Assembly: GCF_001895925.1 (NCBI RefSeq)
Contig: NZ_MPPI01000002.1
Span: forward strand, 216,095 to 280,094
Direction: 5' to 3'
Source of the DNA: Phormidesmis priestleyi ULC007
GTDB lineage: Bacteria > Cyanobacteriota > Cyanobacteriia > Leptolyngbyales > Leptolyngbyaceae
Length of the DNA: 64,000 nt
Within the stretch, counting starts at the first letter, position 1; the number at the start of each line of letters is the position of its first letter. The position numbers and the translations under genes were made by a program. The notes beneath the pieces are model-generated. The model did not search any database. It was not told the DNA's origin and was given only the letters and a program-made list of their open reading frames with translations. Shown here piece after piece: positions 36,640-45,659 of this stretch.

Positions 36640-36855
36640 ATGAATGACGCGCTCGATCGCAGACCCATTGAAGATCTTCAGCTTTCGATGAAGGCACTCG
36701 GTTCGCTTAAACGCACTCAAATCCAGACGATCGGCGATCTGATGAATTACACCGAAGAAGATCTAAAAATTTTAGACCCGCAATCGGGTGAAGAAGTGAT
36801 TCAGGCGCTTCAGCAGCGATTAGGGTTAACCCTGCCTGAAAACGATTTGCAGTAA
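36640..36855 (+). CDS. Free-standing RNA polymerase alpha-CTD-like protein
   Basis: A 71-residue protein that is little more than one helix-hairpin-helix domain. RRPIEDLQLSMKALGSLKR and IQTIGDLMNYTEEDLKIL match the alpha-subunit C-terminal domain. By alignment with E. coli alpha, the base-contacting Arg265 position is Lys and the GKKS loop reads GEEV, so usual UP-element contacts look weakened. Function unknown; it may bind a protein instead. It lies 35 bp before the anchored propeller gene. Confidence 0.85.
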   Translation: MNDALDRRPIEDLQLSMKALGSLKRTQIQTIGDLMNYTEEDLKILDPQSGEEVIQALQQRLGLTLPENDLQ

Positions 36856-36890
36856 TCTATACTGAATTCTCAAGTGTTTGATCATTGAGT

Positions 36891-38423
36891 ATGCAACCCA
36901 CGCCAACCGCTCCGCCCAAGCAGTTTTTTCAACCGCTCGATCGTGCCGCGCTATTTGTGATGGCAATTTTGAGCGTTGTGATTGGGCTGCTGTTATTGAG
37001 CGGCGATCGCAGTGCCCCACGAGTCCGTGATTTTAGCTGGCAAAACAAGCAAGTTGGCTCAGATGATAGTGCGTTTGTGCTGACGTTTAGTCGCCCGATG
37101 GATCACAACAGCGTTGAGCAAAACTTGCAAATCGAGCCATCTTTGCCCGGAAAGACAAGCTGGGCAGGGCGACGAATGGCGTATACCCTGAATGCGCCTG
37201 CTCCTTATGGCACGTCTTTTAATGTCAAGCTGCAAAACGCTCAAGACCGCTTTACTCAAGAGGGCAGCGATCGCGTCAGCATTCAGCCATTTGTCGGAAA
37301 CTTTCAGAGCCGCGATCGTGCCTTTGCCTACATTGGGGTTGACGGAGACGAAGCGGGACGGCTGATTCTCTTTAACATGACAAAGCAGGAGAAAAAAATC
37401 CTGACTCCTCAAAATCTAGTGGTAATGGACTTTAAGCCCTATACCCAAAGCGATCGGATTCTTTTTTCTGCCATCGAGCGCGCCAATCAGTCCCAAACGT
37501 TAGTGGATCAAAAACTCTACACCGTTACAACCGGACTTGCGATCAATTCCCCTGCCCAACCCAGTGATATTCAAAAATCTGATTGGGATTTCTTTAACTC
37601 AGTTAAACCCTCGCCTAGCCCGTCATCTGGACAAATTGAGCGCGTTCTCGACAATCAAGATTACCAAAATCTCAAATTCGATGTGTCACCCGATGGAAAC
37701 GTGATTGTCGTGCAGCGCGTCAGTCGCAAAAATCCCAACGATTTTGGGCCGTGGATCATTCGTCAAGGCTCTGCGCCCCAGCCGTTAGATAATAAACAGC
37801 CTGGCGGTGAATTTTTAATTACGCCCGACAGTTCGTCTCTCGCGATCGCGCAAGGGCAAGGACTCGCCATCATTCCTCTGCAACCCCAGGCTGATCCGCT
37901 AGACTTTTTACCCAAGTTTGGCACTGTGCTGAGTTTCTCCAAAGATGGCTCCAGCGCCGCAATGCTAAAGTTCAACACTGATTACACCCGATCGCTGTTT
38001 CTCGTGACCAATCAAGGAGACTCAAAAGAAATCTTTAAAACCACAGGCTCGATCGTCAGCGCTCAGTTTGACCCCACCGAGCAGATTCTCTATTGTTTGT
38101 TGACTAATCTCATTCCGGGTGCCACTTATCAAGAACAGCCCTATCTCGCCGCGATCGACCTCAAAACTGCCATGACCCAAGGCGGTGAACGTGCCCTGCA
38201 TCCAATGGTGCTGCTGCCTAAACAGCGAGATATTCAGATGAGCCTTGCCCCCGATGGGTTAGCGCTGATCTTTGACCAAACCGATGGAGATGCTCAGTCG
38301 CCCGATGGCAAATCACTGGCTAACGGCCGTCTCTGGCTCTTGCCTCTCACTGGCAATTTAACCGCTAAAGTTCAACCCGAAGCTCTGCCCATGCCCGGAT
38401 TTCATCCCCGTTGGCTTCCTTGA
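36891..38423 (+). CDS. Membrane-anchored Ig-like/beta-propeller protein
   Basis: A 510-residue protein. A short head leads to a helix (LFVMAILSVVIGLLLLSG) near residue 20, so the bulk is outside the cytoplasm. Residues 60-120 resemble a bacterial Ig-like (Big_5) unit (FVLTFSRPMDHNSVEQNLQI). The rest carries repeated TolB/WD-like propeller blades, e.g. LKFDVSPDGNVIVVQR and VLSFSKDGSSAAML and MSLAPDGLALIFD. Ligand unknown. ATG 36891 replaces a TTG 36885 start. Confidence 0.75.
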   Translation: MQPTPTAPPKQFFQPLDRAALFVMAILSVVIGLLLLSGDRSAPRVRDFSWQNKQVGSDDSAFVLTFSRPMDHNSVEQNLQIEPSLPGKTSWAGRRMAYTLNAPAPYGTSFNVKLQNAQDRFTQEGSDRVSIQPFVGNFQSRDRAFAYIGVDGDEAGRLILFNMTKQEKKILTPQNLVVMDFKPYTQSDRILFSAIERANQSQTLVDQKLYTVTTGLAINSPAQPSDIQKSDWDFFNSVKPSPSPSSGQIERVLDNQDYQNLKFDVSPDGNVIVVQRVSRKNPNDFGPWIIRQGSAPQPLDNKQPGGEFLITPDSSSLAIAQGQGLAIIPLQPQADPLDFLPKFGTVLSFSKDGSSAAMLKFNTDYTRSLFLVTNQGDSKEIFKTTGSIVSAQFDPTEQILYCLLTNLIPGATYQEQPYLAAIDLKTAMTQGGERALHPMVLLPKQRDIQMSLAPDGLALIFDQTDGDAQSPDGKSLANGRLWLLPLTGNLTAKVQPEALPMPGFHPRWLP

Positions 38424-38875
38424 CCTCAAAACTTGTTAGTCTATATTTAGTCACTTTGCTTAACAATGGCTAGAATAGTTGGTACAATCCGATACTTAGA
38501 GGCAGTTAACTAGCAAGACCTTGAAAGGCTCGTAAACTTATGGGAACGCTTTGCACAATGGCTAGATTCATCGATGCCCCATCCCAAGCCCCTGACCGAT
38601 GCCGATATGCCTGTGCTTCTCACCCGTCTGATCAACCCTTGCTCTTTTGATTCAATCCCTGCACTTTATTAAACTGAGCCACTTCAACCTTTGCCTACCT
38701 TAAATGATTTGTACCAACGTCAGCAATCCTCTCTCAGCAGGAAAATGAAAAATGGTGCCGACAAGGAGATCGGATTCTTCCTTGCCAGATTTGAAGAACA
38801 CTGCCACTCTAAAGCTTAGGGAATCGCAGTTTCAAGATGCAGTTTTAAGAGTCATTTGCTCAGGAGAAGCAATAC
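38424..38875. other. Long untranslated region upstream of the DUF6679 gene
   Basis: This 452-bp gap has no convincing gene. A 36-codon frame starts at ATG 38540 (MGTLCTMARF) but has no homologue I know. A sequence TAGAATAGTTGGTACAAT at 38472 looks promoter-like, which would give a leader of about 380 bases. A leader with regulatory structure is possible. Confidence 0.4.
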
Positions 38876-39190
38876 ATGCTACACCGCAAGATCTATCAAC
38901 TCTGTTGCGATGGTCGAGAAGTCTGGATTTTCTTGCGGGATCAGCAACGCTGGATTGAGCGTGCCAAGATTCTAGATATCGAAGGCGATCTGGTCACGTT
39001 GCGTTATGAAACCGAAGAAGACGACGAAAATTGCTCTTGGGAGGAAATGGTGCGCCTAGAAAGCATTGGGGCTGTCACTCAGAAGCTTGCTTCTGTACCG
39101 AAAGGAAATGTCGATCCCCTAGTTTCGGATGATTGTCCAGAGGCCGAACAGCTTCCTAAGCGCCATTACCCAGAGTTAAACCAAGATTAG
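38876..39190 (+). CDS. DUF6679 family protein
   Basis: A 104-residue cytoplasmic protein. MLHRKIYQLCCDGREVWIFL, RWIERAKILDIEGDLVTLRYE and SWEEMVRLESIGAVTQKL match a strongly conserved cyanobacterial family that I recall as DUF6679. Function unknown. AGGAGA lies about nine bases upstream. A bulged hairpin separates it from the convergent cupin gene. Confidence 0.8.
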   Translation: MLHRKIYQLCCDGREVWIFLRDQQRWIERAKILDIEGDLVTLRYETEEDDENCSWEEMVRLESIGAVTQKLASVPKGNVDPLVSDDCPEAEQLPKRHYPELNQD

Positions 39191-39197
39191 CAATCGT

Positions 39198-39226
39198 CAG
39201 GGGTGAAGATTAATTTCATCACCCTG
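39198..39226. terminator. Hairpin between convergent genes
   Basis: CAGGGGTGA and TCACCCTG form an 8-bp stem with one bulged G, placed between the DUF6679 and cupin stops. Confidence 0.45.
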
Positions 39227-39233
39227 CGATCGC

Positions 39234-39596
39234 TCATTGGTAGACCGTTTCATCTTCCTTCTGCCAAGCTGGGTCAACAATACAGATGAAAACTAGCGGC
39301 TCGTTGCCACTGTTGTAGATAAACTGTGTTGCACTGGGCGGAATATAAATGGCATCCCCAGGCTCTACGGTCTGGGTTTCGTCGTTAATGTGCATCTCTC
39401 CCTCGCCCGTGAGAATGTAATAGACTTCAGATGTAGTCAGCGCATGGGGAATCGAGGTTTGTCCGACTGGGACGATCGCATGTGCCAGACTATATCTCAA
39501 ATCTAACGGCTGCTTGTCTGGGTGAAATAACTCACGCAGCAGCGTTCCGTCGCCAGCTACAAACTCTGGACAGTGACTGAGTTTTTGCACCAACAT
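39234..39596 (-). CDS. Cupin domain protein
   Basis: A 120-residue single-domain cupin. IPHALTTSEVYYILTGEGEMHI holds the first metal-binding set (His, Glu), and PGDAIYIPPSATQFIYNSG the second, with the usual His replaced by Gln. It is probably a small metal-dependent isomerase, dioxygenase or sugar-binding regulator; not determinable. ATG 39596 has GGTGGAG nine bases before it. Confidence 0.85.
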   Translation of the reverse strand: MLVQKLSHCPEFVAGDGTLLRELFHPDKQPLDLRYSLAHAIVPVGQTSIPHALTTSEVYYILTGEGEMHINDETQTVEPGDAIYIPPSATQFIYNSGNEPLVFICIVDPAWQKEDETVYQ

Positions 39597-39635
39597 GACG
39601 ATCGTCTCCACCGTTCCAAATTCTTCTCTAAAATC

Positions 39636-39947
39636 TTAGTAGAGATTGGGAGCCGGATCATAGTCAGGACAGTGAATGGCATCTTCAGACAGCGCGATCG
39701 AGGGGTGAACCGTACACTTAAGCCCGTAATCACCCGTAAAATATTGACAGTTTGCACAAGGGATCTGGTGCATCTGTCTAGCTCTGCCCACGCCCTCAAA
39801 CACAGTTGAAAACAAACTCCAGACTGTGAGAATCACAAATAACCAGGCAGACACAAAGCAAATTGGCACCAAAAACGGTTGAATGGCATGAACTAGTGGA
39901 TAAAGGAGTTGAAACACAGGTGTGTCACCATTGACATAAATGGGCAT
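39636..39947 (-). CDS. Small membrane protein with Cys4 tail, copy B
   Basis: A 103-residue protein. A first hydrophobic segment at about 8-30 and a strong helix LVPICFVSAWLFVILTVWSLF are followed by a linker and the tail PCANCQYFTGDYGLKCTVHP ending CPDY. It shares PC-x2-C-x-YF, a KC-x2-(N/H)P element, and C-x-D-aromatic with the protein at 24650. The conserved spacing suggests a metal site; unproven. It is divergent from the HlyD gene. Confidence 0.72.
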   Translation of the reverse strand: MPIYVNGDTPVFQLLYPLVHAIQPFLVPICFVSAWLFVILTVWSLFSTVFEGVGRARQMHQIPCANCQYFTGDYGLKCTVHPSIALSEDAIHCPDYDPAPNLY

Positions 39948-40110
39948 TCTGGATTCATATTAGTAGGCTGGTCTACGATCGTCGCCTCGCTTAAGAGTTA
40001 TTCAGGTGTCGTTACATTCTGTAACCTTTGATAGACTTTCCGGTCGATCGGCTATCTTTGAGGCTAGTGTACCTGGCTGTTTATTTCTGCCCCGGTAAAA
40101 CAAAAGACTT

Positions 40111-41544
40111 ATGCGCGTTTCTCTTTCTTCCACTCCCGCTCAATCTCAGCAAGTCAAACAACAGCTTGCTAACCCTGAAGATTCGCTCTCGTTTGAGCTT
40201 GGCAAAGCCGTTCAAGAGTTGCCACCTCTCTACACTCGCATTCTGGCAGGAACGGTCAGCGCGATCGTGTTTGGCACGATCGGCTGGGCGCACTTTAGCC
40301 AAATTGATGAAGTGGCGATCACTCAAGGCAAAACCGTTCCCTCGACCGAAGTTCGACCAATTCGAGCACTTGGGGTCGGCAGCGTCTCTCAAACTAGAGT
40401 CAAAGCTGGAAGCGTTGTCAAAAAGGGAGATATCTTAGTCGAAATCGATCCAGGAGTTAGCGAAACGAATGTCGCGAGTCTAGAAACAGATGCCCAAAAG
40501 ATTCAAGAAGATGTCAATCGTCTAGAAGCAGAGAGCCGAGGGCAAACGGTTTCAGGGGGAAATCCCATCCAAGATCAGTTGTTGAACGCACGTCAACGAG
40601 AATTTACTGAAAAGCAAGCTGGAGCAATCGCCGAAGCCAATCGTCAAATCGCGACGATTAACGAAGCGCAAACTCGCCTAGAGCGATATCAAGAAAACCT
40701 GGCGAATGCTCAGACAACGCTGCAAAATGCTAAAGCCAATCTCGTCACGGCTCAAGAGCGAGAGAGAAGCCTCCGCACGCTGATTGCCAGCAATGCTGTT
40801 CCCCGGTTAGATTATCTCAACGCCATCGATCAGGTCACCAATGCCAAAAACCAGATCAACGATGCAGAAGATAAAATTACGTCTCTAGCGAAAGAAGCCG
40901 AAGCTCAACAGGATCGAATTCATCAAGCGCAGCAAGCTTTTGAGTCAGCAAAAAGCACGTCTCAGGGCTTGGCTCCTCAGCGTCAAGGCGAAATTCTGAC
41001 TCAACTCAACCAACGCCGTGAAGAGTTGACGAAAAAGCTCGGCGAGATTGCGATCGCCAAAAAGCAGCAGTCTGACAAAGAAACCGTCACCGCTCCCTTT
41101 GATGGAACAGTCTACAACATTAAAGTGACTCAAGGCCCAGTGCAGCAGGGCGAAGAATTGCTTTCGATTTCGCCTAACAATCAAGACCTCGTTCTAGAAG
41201 CTAAAGTTCTCAACCGAGATATTGGCTTTGTTCGGCCCGGCATGAATGCGAAAATTAAATTAGCGACCTTTCCTTATCAAGAGTTTGGCGTTATCGAGGG
41301 TGAAGTGCTTCAGATCAGCCCAGATGCCGTCGTTGAGAAAGATGAAAACGGTCGCGATATGGGTCCGGTCTTCTTGGCTAAGATTCGGCTCGACAAAAGT
41401 GCCATTAGCGTCCGGGGTCAAGACGTTGCACTAACTCCTGGTATGACAGGTGCCGCTGAGATCGTGACCCGTAAGAAGTCAATTCTCAGCTTCCTGATTG
41501 AACCTGTGACTAAGAAATTTAGCGAAGCGTTCTCAGTCAGATAG
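40111..41544 (+). CDS. HlyD family membrane fusion protein
   Basis: A 477-residue periplasmic adaptor. One helix near residue 45 (LAGTVSAIVFGTIGWAHF) anchors it. Then barrel strands (SVVKKGDILVEIDPG), a long coiled-coil hairpin over about 115-330, a lipoyl half (VTAPFDGTVYNIKVTQG) and the C-terminal membrane-proximal domain. It would link an inner-membrane exporter to an outer-membrane channel. No ABC exporter gene is adjacent, so the partner lies elsewhere. Confidence 0.9.
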   Translation: MRVSLSSTPAQSQQVKQQLANPEDSLSFELGKAVQELPPLYTRILAGTVSAIVFGTIGWAHFSQIDEVAITQGKTVPSTEVRPIRALGVGSVSQTRVKAGSVVKKGDILVEIDPGVSETNVASLETDAQKIQEDVNRLEAESRGQTVSGGNPIQDQLLNARQREFTEKQAGAIAEANRQIATINEAQTRLERYQENLANAQTTLQNAKANLVTAQERERSLRTLIASNAVPRLDYLNAIDQVTNAKNQINDAEDKITSLAKEAEAQQDRIHQAQQAFESAKSTSQGLAPQRQGEILTQLNQRREELTKKLGEIAIAKKQQSDKETVTAPFDGTVYNIKVTQGPVQQGEELLSISPNNQDLVLEAKVLNRDIGFVRPGMNAKIKLATFPYQEFGVIEGEVLQISPDAVVEKDENGRDMGPVFLAKIRLDKSAISVRGQDVALTPGMTGAAEIVTRKKSILSFLIEPVTKKFSEAFSVR

Positions 41545-41863
41545 ATTAAGAAGTGTAAAAGACGAAGGAGAAAAGGTGGATTGCAGCGGTTTAGGGTTTA
41601 AGCTTGAAAAAGCGCAAAACAGTGTATAGACGTAGATTTTTGCCTTTCCCCTTTTCTGATTGAAAAAGAATCTATTTAACAGAACGTAATATTTCCAATT
41701 TTGCGCTATCATAGAGATCAACGTAACAAAGCGATTGCGAGTATCTGTATCCATTAAGCATTTGGCTCCTTGGATGGGAAGCGAGGGGAAGAGCCGTCGC
41801 ACCGACGATCGCTACGGTTTAAACCGATACTAACCCTTCGTTATTCACTCCATCAGGTTTTTC
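41545..41863. other. Intergenic region upstream of rimO
   Basis: The 319 bp contain no gene. A TATCAT at 41708 may be a -10 box, giving a leader of about 150 bases. The last 40 bases before ATG 41864 lack a strong ribosome site. No repeats stand out. Confidence 0.35.
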
Positions 41864-43219
41864 ATGGGCAACAAGCCAACTATTGCCATCTCTCATTTAG
41901 GCTGCGAAAAAAACAGAATTGACACCGAGCATATGCTCGGTCTGCTAGTGCAAGCAGGTTATGAGGTTGACGCAAACGATGAACTCGCAGATTATGTAAT
42001 CGTCAACACGTGCAGTTTTATTCAAGCGGCGCGAGAAGAGTCAGTTCGGACGTTAGTAGAACTGGCAGAAGCCAACAAAAAGATTGTGATCACGGGCTGC
42101 ATGGCGCAGCACTTTCAAGAGCAACTGTTAGACGAACTCCCCGAAGCTGTCGCGCTGGTTGGGACGGGCGACTATCACAAGATCGTAGACGTGATCGAGC
42201 GGACTGAATTGGGAGAGCGAGTCACCGAAGTCTCGCAAGAACCCACCTATATTGCAGATGAAACGACTCCTCGTTATCGCACCACAACTGAAGGAGTTGC
42301 TTATCTCAGAATTGCAGAAGGTTGTGACTATCGTTGCGCCTTTTGCATCATTCCCCACCTGCGCGGAAACCAACGATCGCGCACGATCGAGTCCATTGTC
42401 GCCGAAGCAAACCAGCTTGTCTCAGAAGGCGTTCGGGAGATTATTTTAATCTCTCAAATCACGACAAACTATGGCTTAGATATTTATGGGGAACCCAGAC
42501 TGGCAGAATTGATTCGGGCACTGGGCGAAGTAGATATTCCCTGGGTTCGGATGCATTATGCCTATCCTACGGGCTTAACGCCTAGCGTGATGGCGGCGAT
42601 GCAAGAAACGCCTAACGTTCTGCCCTATTTAGACTTGCCCCTTCAGCACTCCCACCCAGAGATTCTTCGATCAATGAATCGTCCCTGGCAGGGTCGGGTA
42701 AATGACGGCATCATTGAGCGCATCAAATCAGCGTTACCCGATGCCGTGCTGAGAACCACTTTCATCGTGGGATTCCCCGGTGAAACCGATGAACAGTTTG
42801 AACATTTGCTGCAATTTGTTCAACGTCACGAGTTCGATCATGTAGGGGTCTTCACCTTCTCCCCCGAAGAGGAAACCCCCGCCTACGAGTTGCCCAACCA
42901 GTTACCGCAATCGGTAATGGATGCCCGTCGCGATGCCTTAATGCAGATTCAGCAACCGATTTCTCTTAGACGGAATCGATCGCAGATTGGCAAGGTTGTC
43001 GATGTTTTGATTGAGCAAGAAAACCCGGAAACGGGTGAGTTAGTCGGTCGGTCTGCCCGCTTTTCGCCAGAGGTGGATGGACTGGTGTATGTCCAGGGTG
43101 AGGCATCGCTAGGGGCACTGGTGCCAGTAGCGATCGTCGATGCCGATATCTATGACCTGTATGGGCATGTTGCGACCGCAGCAGACCTGATGCAGAACCC
43201 CTTAGTGGCGACTCGATGA
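41864..43219 (+). CDS. rimO: Ribosomal protein S12 methylthiotransferase
   Basis: A 451-residue radical-SAM enzyme that adds a methylthio group to Asp of S12. The N-terminal cluster domain has Cys14 (LGCEKNR), NTCSF and TGCMAQ. The radical cluster is CDYRCAFC near residue 153. A TRAM domain ([23 protein letters not shown]) ends it. It is followed by crhR 206 bp later, the order also known in Synechocystis. Confidence 0.97.
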   Translation: MGNKPTIAISHLGCEKNRIDTEHMLGLLVQAGYEVDANDELADYVIVNTCSFIQAAREESVRTLVELAEANKKIVITGCMAQHFQEQLLDELPEAVALVGTGDYHKIVDVIERTELGERVTEVSQEPTYIADETTPRYRTTTEGVAYLRIAEGCDYRCAFCIIPHLRGNQRSRTIESIVAEANQLVSEGVREIILISQITTNYGLDIYGEPRLAELIRALGEVDIPWVRMHYAYPTGLTPSVMAAMQETPNVLPYLDLPLQHSHPEILRSMNRPWQGRVNDGIIERIKSALPDAVLRTTFIVGFPGETDEQFEHLLQFVQRHEFDHVGVFTFSPEEETPAYELPNQLPQSVMDARRDALMQIQQPISLRRNRSQIGKVVDVLIEQENPETGELVGRSARFSPEVDGLVYVQGEASLGALVPVAIVDADIYDLYGHVATAADLMQNPLVATR

Positions 43220-43348
43220 GGGTTTCGATGTCCCTGTTTTACTAAAAGCGATCTGAGATGCGTCGTTTTTGATGACCGTCTCTCCCGCATGTCTCGCATG
43301 TTTTATACCGCGCCTTTTCCGATGGTGTAACCAGTAGGATTGACCGTG

Positions 43349-43364
43349 CCTGAGTTTTCTCAGG
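43349..43364. promoter_or_regulatory. Palindrome in the crhR leader
   Basis: CCTGAG-TTTT-CTCAGG is a perfect 16-base palindromic hairpin 62 bp before the crhR start. It could be an operator or an RNA hairpin; LexA and cold control of crhR are known in Synechocystis, but this site does not obviously match a published LexA motif. Confidence 0.35.
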
Positions 43365-43425
43365 ACATCTTGATCCCCCTCATCGAAATAATGGCGTATG
43401 ACCTTTGACCTATTAGGAGCATTCA

Positions 43426-44841
43426 ATGACCCTTTCTTTCCAAAGCCTTGGACTTTCTGAAACTCGCGTTCGTAACTTAGAAGAGTTGGGCTTTACTGCC
43501 CCGACCGCGATTCAAGCCCAAGCCATTCCTCACCTACTCGCGGGCCGCGATGTGGTGGGTCAAGCCCAAACCGGAACAGGCAAGACTGCCGCATTCGCTC
43601 TGCCTATCTTGGAGCGGATTGATCCCAAAAATCCCGCAGTGCAAGCGCTGATCCTGACACCGACTCGTGAGTTGGCAATGCAGGTATGTCAGGCAACCCG
43701 CACGTTTGTGGACGACAAGCGCGTCCAAGTCTTAGCAATTTACGGTGGACAGTCGATCGACCAGCAAATTTCTCGACTACGCAAAGGTTCTCAAATCGTC
43801 GTCGGCACACCGGGGCGGGTGATTGACCTCCTCAGCCGGGGTGACTTAAAGCTCAATCAGTTGAGTTGGATGGTGCTAGACGAAGCAGATGAAATGCTGA
43901 ACATGGGCTTCATTCAGGATGTCGAAAAGATCCTGAACCAGGCGCCTGTTGAGCGTCAAACTGCCTTCTTCTCTGCCACGATGGAGCCTTCAGTTCGGAA
44001 GCTGGTGACGAAGTTCTTGAGATCGCCCGTGACGGTGACGATCGAGCAACCCAAAGCCGCCCCAAATCGCATTAATCAAGTCGCTTACACCATCCCCCGT
44101 GGTTGGACGAAAGCGCGGGCGCTGCAACCCATTCTAGAGTTGGAAGATCCCGATACGGCTCTAATCTTTGTGCGGACTCGTCGCGCTGCTGCCGAACTGA
44201 CCAGTCAACTACAAGCTGCCGGACATAGTGTGGATGAGTATCATGGCGATCTCACCCAGACTCAGCGCGAACGTCTGTTAATCAGGTTCCGTCAGCGTCA
44301 GGTGCGTTGGGTAGTTGCAACAGATATCGCAGCACGAGGCATTCACGTTGATGATCTCACCCATGTGATCAACTACGATTTGCCCGACAGCGTTGAAAGC
44401 TATGTCCACCGCATCGGTCGAACCGGACGCGCTGGCAAAGAAGGCACCGCAATTTCGTTGGTTCACGCCCTTGATCGTCGTAAACTGCGCGACATTGAGA
44501 ACCACGTGCGTCAGCGTTTAGAGATTCGCAATGTGCCGACTCGTGCCGAAATCGAAGCTCGTTACTTAGACAAGCTACAAGGTCAGGTGCGCGAAGCTCT
44601 GACGGGTGAGCGGATGGCTTCGTTCTTGCCGATCGTGGCGCAACTGGCTGAAGAGTTTGAACCCCACACGATCGCGGCAGCCGCTCTGCAAATGGTTTAC
44701 GACAAGACTCGTCCTTCTTGGATGGCTTCTGGTAGTGATCCCGTTGCGGATGATGCGCCTCGTTCACGCGGTGGCGGTGGCAGCGGTTCTGATAAGCCCA
44801 AGCCTGTCAAACGGGTAAAGACTTCTGCTAATTCTAATTAA
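43426..44841 (+). CDS. crhR: DEAD-box RNA helicase CrhR
   Basis: A 471-residue RNA helicase. Motifs in order are AQTGTGKT, PTREL, VLDEADEM, SAT, and HRIGRTGR; the Q-motif FTAPTAIQAQ is also clear. The tail after residue 440 is Gly/Ser/Lys-rich as in CrhR, which is cold- and redox-induced in Synechocystis and unwinds RNA at low temperature. Its stop codon TAA lies inside the left end of the downstream MITE copy. RimO is directly upstream. Confidence 0.93.
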   Translation: MTLSFQSLGLSETRVRNLEELGFTAPTAIQAQAIPHLLAGRDVVGQAQTGTGKTAAFALPILERIDPKNPAVQALILTPTRELAMQVCQATRTFVDDKRVQVLAIYGGQSIDQQISRLRKGSQIVVGTPGRVIDLLSRGDLKLNQLSWMVLDEADEMLNMGFIQDVEKILNQAPVERQTAFFSATMEPSVRKLVTKFLRSPVTVTIEQPKAAPNRINQVAYTIPRGWTKARALQPILELEDPDTALIFVRTRRAAAELTSQLQAAGHSVDEYHGDLTQTQRERLLIRFRQRQVRWVVATDIAARGIHVDDLTHVINYDLPDSVESYVHRIGRTGRAGKEGTAISLVHALDRRKLRDIENHVRQRLEIRNVPTRAEIEARYLDKLQGQVREALTGERMASFLPIVAQLAEEFEPHTIAAAALQMVYDKTRPSWMASGSDPVADDAPRSRGGGGSGSDKPKPVKRVKTSANSN

Positions 44842-45005
44842 CGTGAATTCGACGGCTTCGTTACAGTTTGTCGTGCCCCTAAATCCCTCAAGTTTGGGGA
44901 CTTCAAGCCAAAATTTCCGGTTCAAAGTCCCCCAGAATGGGGGATTTAGGGGGCAGAAGCCGCTGACAACGCAGCGAAAAAACTCGTCGAACTGACGTTA
45001 ATTAG
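44834..45005. mobile_element. MITE-like element, family A copy 2
   Basis: Ends CTAATTAACGTGAATTCGACG and its inverse at 44985 match at 19 of 21 bases. Inside is the same C-run/G-run hairpin as the copy at 14395-14565. It directly follows crhR, overlapping its last codon, and could serve as its terminator. Confidence 0.78.
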
Positions 45006-45098
45006 TGCGAACGGCAGTAGAAAATAGCTAAAGTTAGCGGGTTGAGGAGGTTCCTTAACTCGCTTTTTTGATTGAAAATTGCGGTTGTGAACGATCGT

Positions 45099-45467
45099 TT
45101 ACGCTTGCTCTAACAAATGTCTTACGGCGTTCACCATTTCTAAGGGTTTATATGGTTTGGCGATGTAGGCATCGGCTCCTTGCTTTAGGCCCCAATAGCG
45201 ATCGAACTCTTCGTCTTTTATAGTACACATCATGACAGGAATGTTCTTCGTTCGGGGATCGCTCTTGATCCAGCGACACAGTTCGTAGCCGTTCATTCGT
45301 GGCATGACAATATCAGTAATTACGAGATCTGGGTGATGGGTCTGAATTTGCTTGATCGCTTCGATGCCGTCGATCGCCTCAATCACCGCATATCCACTGC
45401 TTTCAAGATACTCTGCGAGAATTAACCGAACCGTCGTGCTATCGTCAACAACTAAAACTGCACTCAT
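45099..45467 (-). CDS. PilH/CheY-like response regulator
   Basis: A 122-residue lone receiver. VLVVDDSTTVRLIL has the acidic pair, VITDIVMPRMNGYEL the phospho-Asp, and AKPYKPLEMV the Lys. The body matches the PilH or Rcp types that act in twitching motility or phototaxis. No kinase or pil genes are next to it. Confidence 0.88.
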   Translation of the reverse strand: MSAVLVVDDSTTVRLILAEYLESSGYAVIEAIDGIEAIKQIQTHHPDLVITDIVMPRMNGYELCRWIKSDPRTKNIPVMMCTIKDEEFDRYWGLKQGADAYIAKPYKPLEMVNAVRHLLEQA

Positions 45468-45659
45468 AAACGCTTGTGTCAGTCAATCCACAGGACTGCT
45501 CCTTCTTGACCTATTATTCGCGTCGAGAGTTCTTAACTCCGGAATTTTTGTGTGGGAAAATCGTAAAGAGCGCCATTGAGTGACAAGTTTTGAACTTTAA
45601 AGGTCAAGCGAACCGCTTTAACTAAAAGTTTCACTCCTGTCACTCATGAGGCTATTTTT

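Noticed and set aside
38540..38650. 36-codon frame starting MGTLCTMARF
   Set aside because: No ribosome site and no recognised family; left as part of an unannotated leader.
38752..38958. 68-residue frame in front of DUF6679
   Set aside because: It overlaps the conserved DUF6679 frame and has no homology.
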